Positions 63,451 to 64,000 of a stretch of DNA of 64,000 nucleotides are shown piece by piece. The notes under the pieces were generated by a model, which worked only from the letters and a program-made list of their open reading frames with translations, did not search any database and had not been told where the DNA came from. This stretch comes from Brevibacterium mcbrellneri ATCC 49030 (GTDB lineage: Bacteria > Actinomycetota > Actinomycetes > Actinomycetales > Brevibacteriaceae), in NCBI RefSeq assembly GCF_000178455.1, contig NZ_ADNU01000037.1, positions 45,566 to 109,565 on the forward strand, read 5' to 3'. A program made the position numbers and the translations under genes. Position 1 is the first letter of the stretch. The number at the start of each line of letters is the position of its first letter.

Positions 63451-64000
63451 TGCCTGTAAGTTTGCTCGCCTCTGCTGGCCAGTCCTTTGCCGACACCGTT
63501 CTCAACGGCCCCATTCTGTTAGCGATGGCGGTCGCACTTCTTGCTGGACTCGTGTCGTTTCTTTCGCCCTGCATTCTTCCGCTGGTCCCCGGCTATGTGG
63601 GGTACGTGACTGGGCTTTCTGGAACCCACGTCAAAGACAAGAAAACCTGGACGGTACTCGCAGGCGTGGGGCTCTTCTTCTTGGGGTTCGCCACCGTTTT
63701 TGTGGCCATTGGGATCTTGTTTTCCGGATTAGGCGTTTTAGTCTCCCAGTGGATTGATATTGTCACCAGGATATTTGGGGTGATCGTCGTTATCCTGGGA
63801 ATCGCTTTTCTGGGCGGTTTCCAGCGTCTGCAGAACGATGTGCGGATCTCCAAACGACCTCGGGCAGGGCTTTTAGGAGCGCCCCTTTTGGGCGCGACAT
63901 TTGCCCTTGGCTGGACACCGTGCATTGGCCCTACTTTGGCAGCGGTGCTGGCCATGTCCACCAGCTTCGGCGGAACCGGGAACGTGGCGCGAGGGGCGGT
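63450..64000 (+). CDS. ccdA: Cytochrome c biogenesis protein CcdA (3' end outside window)
   Basis: The first 183 codons of a DsbD-gamma/CcdA-type membrane protein that carries reductant across the membrane to TlpA-like partners. The two redox cysteines appear in SFLSPCILPLVPGY and GWTPCIGPTLAAV. At least four membrane helices are visible. The ATG overlaps the preceding stop (TGATG). The frame is open to the last base. ResB/CcsB partners would be expected downstream. Confidence 0.93.
   Translation, partial: MPVSLLASAGQSFADTVLNGPILLAMAVALLAGLVSFLSPCILPLVPGYVGYVTGLSGTHVKDKKTWTVLAGVGLFFLGFATVFVAIGILFSGLGVLVSQWIDIVTRIFGVIVVILGIAFLGGFQRLQNDVRISKRPRAGLLGAPLLGATFALGWTPCIGPTLAAVLAMSTSFGGTGNVARGA

Overview
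The window comes from a moderately GC-rich actinobacterium, most likely near the order Micrococcales; I cannot name the genus. Supporting markers are Lsr2, the 32-residue bS22-type ribosomal peptide, DUF3180, a DUF222/HNH (13E12-type) gene, an MtArgA-type N-acetylglutamate synthase, LGFP repeats on a PGRP amidase, C5-pathway haem genes, and many starts that look leaderless. Nearly all of the sequence is coding, in tightly overlapping operons. I see no rRNA, tRNA, CRISPR array, prophage or insertion sequence. Two long stretches match, from memory, the gene order of Mycobacterium tuberculosis (ppa-dacB...ftsH...lysS-lsr2-clpC...mutY...radA and ppx...proC...bS22...hemA-C-D-B...hemL...ccdA). Several differences from that order are informative.

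Layout. 1-3.7 kb: 3' end of a secreted PGRP/LGFP amidase, then amtB-glnK (ammonium uptake and PII) on the minus strand. 4-7.4 kb: a compact operon of peptide deformylase, an unknown membrane protein, MsrA and an MFS transporter. 7.5-11.7 kb: an RND-family transporter overlapping a CPBP membrane protease homologue. 11.7-13 kb: VOC protein and ppa on the minus strand. 13-25 kb: dacB, metalloprotease, tilS, hpt, ftsH, folE, folP, folB-folK, DUF3180, two PH-domain proteins and DUF2520, ending at lysS. The panC, panD and coaX genes that commonly lie before lysS are absent. 26.7-31.3 kb: small membrane protein, lsr2, clpC, a VIT1-type transporter and argA. 31.3-37.7 kb: mutY, an exported protein, a long DUF222/HNH gene and radA. 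disA, normally beside radA, is missing and the HNH gene occupies that place, with a LexA-like box upstream.

37.7-41.2 kb: a TPP-riboswitch-controlled ECF importer (YkoE/D/C type) and a NUDIX-like protein. 41.4-47.3 kb: a secreted metallophosphatase, the methylcitrate operon prpD-prpB-prpC behind an 18-bp palindrome, and an enoyl-CoA hydratase. 47.3-51.3 kb: Ppx/GppA, a TIM-barrel isomerase, proC and a DUF2079 membrane protein. 51.4-53.4 kb: TrkA/TrkH potassium uptake. 53.5-55.3 kb: AcuC-type deacetylase, bS22 and a glutaredoxin-like protein.

55.3-64 kb is a haem and cytochrome c biogenesis operon. Glutamyl-tRNA reductase (HemA) and hydroxymethylbilane synthase (HemC) are fused in one 821-residue reading frame. 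It is followed by a methyltransferase-like/HemD fusion, hemB, an embedded MarR-family regulator, hemL, a histidine phosphatase, a TlpA-like lipoprotein thioredoxin and the start of ccdA. The HemA-HemC fusion with an in-operon MarR regulator is the most distinctive feature of the window.
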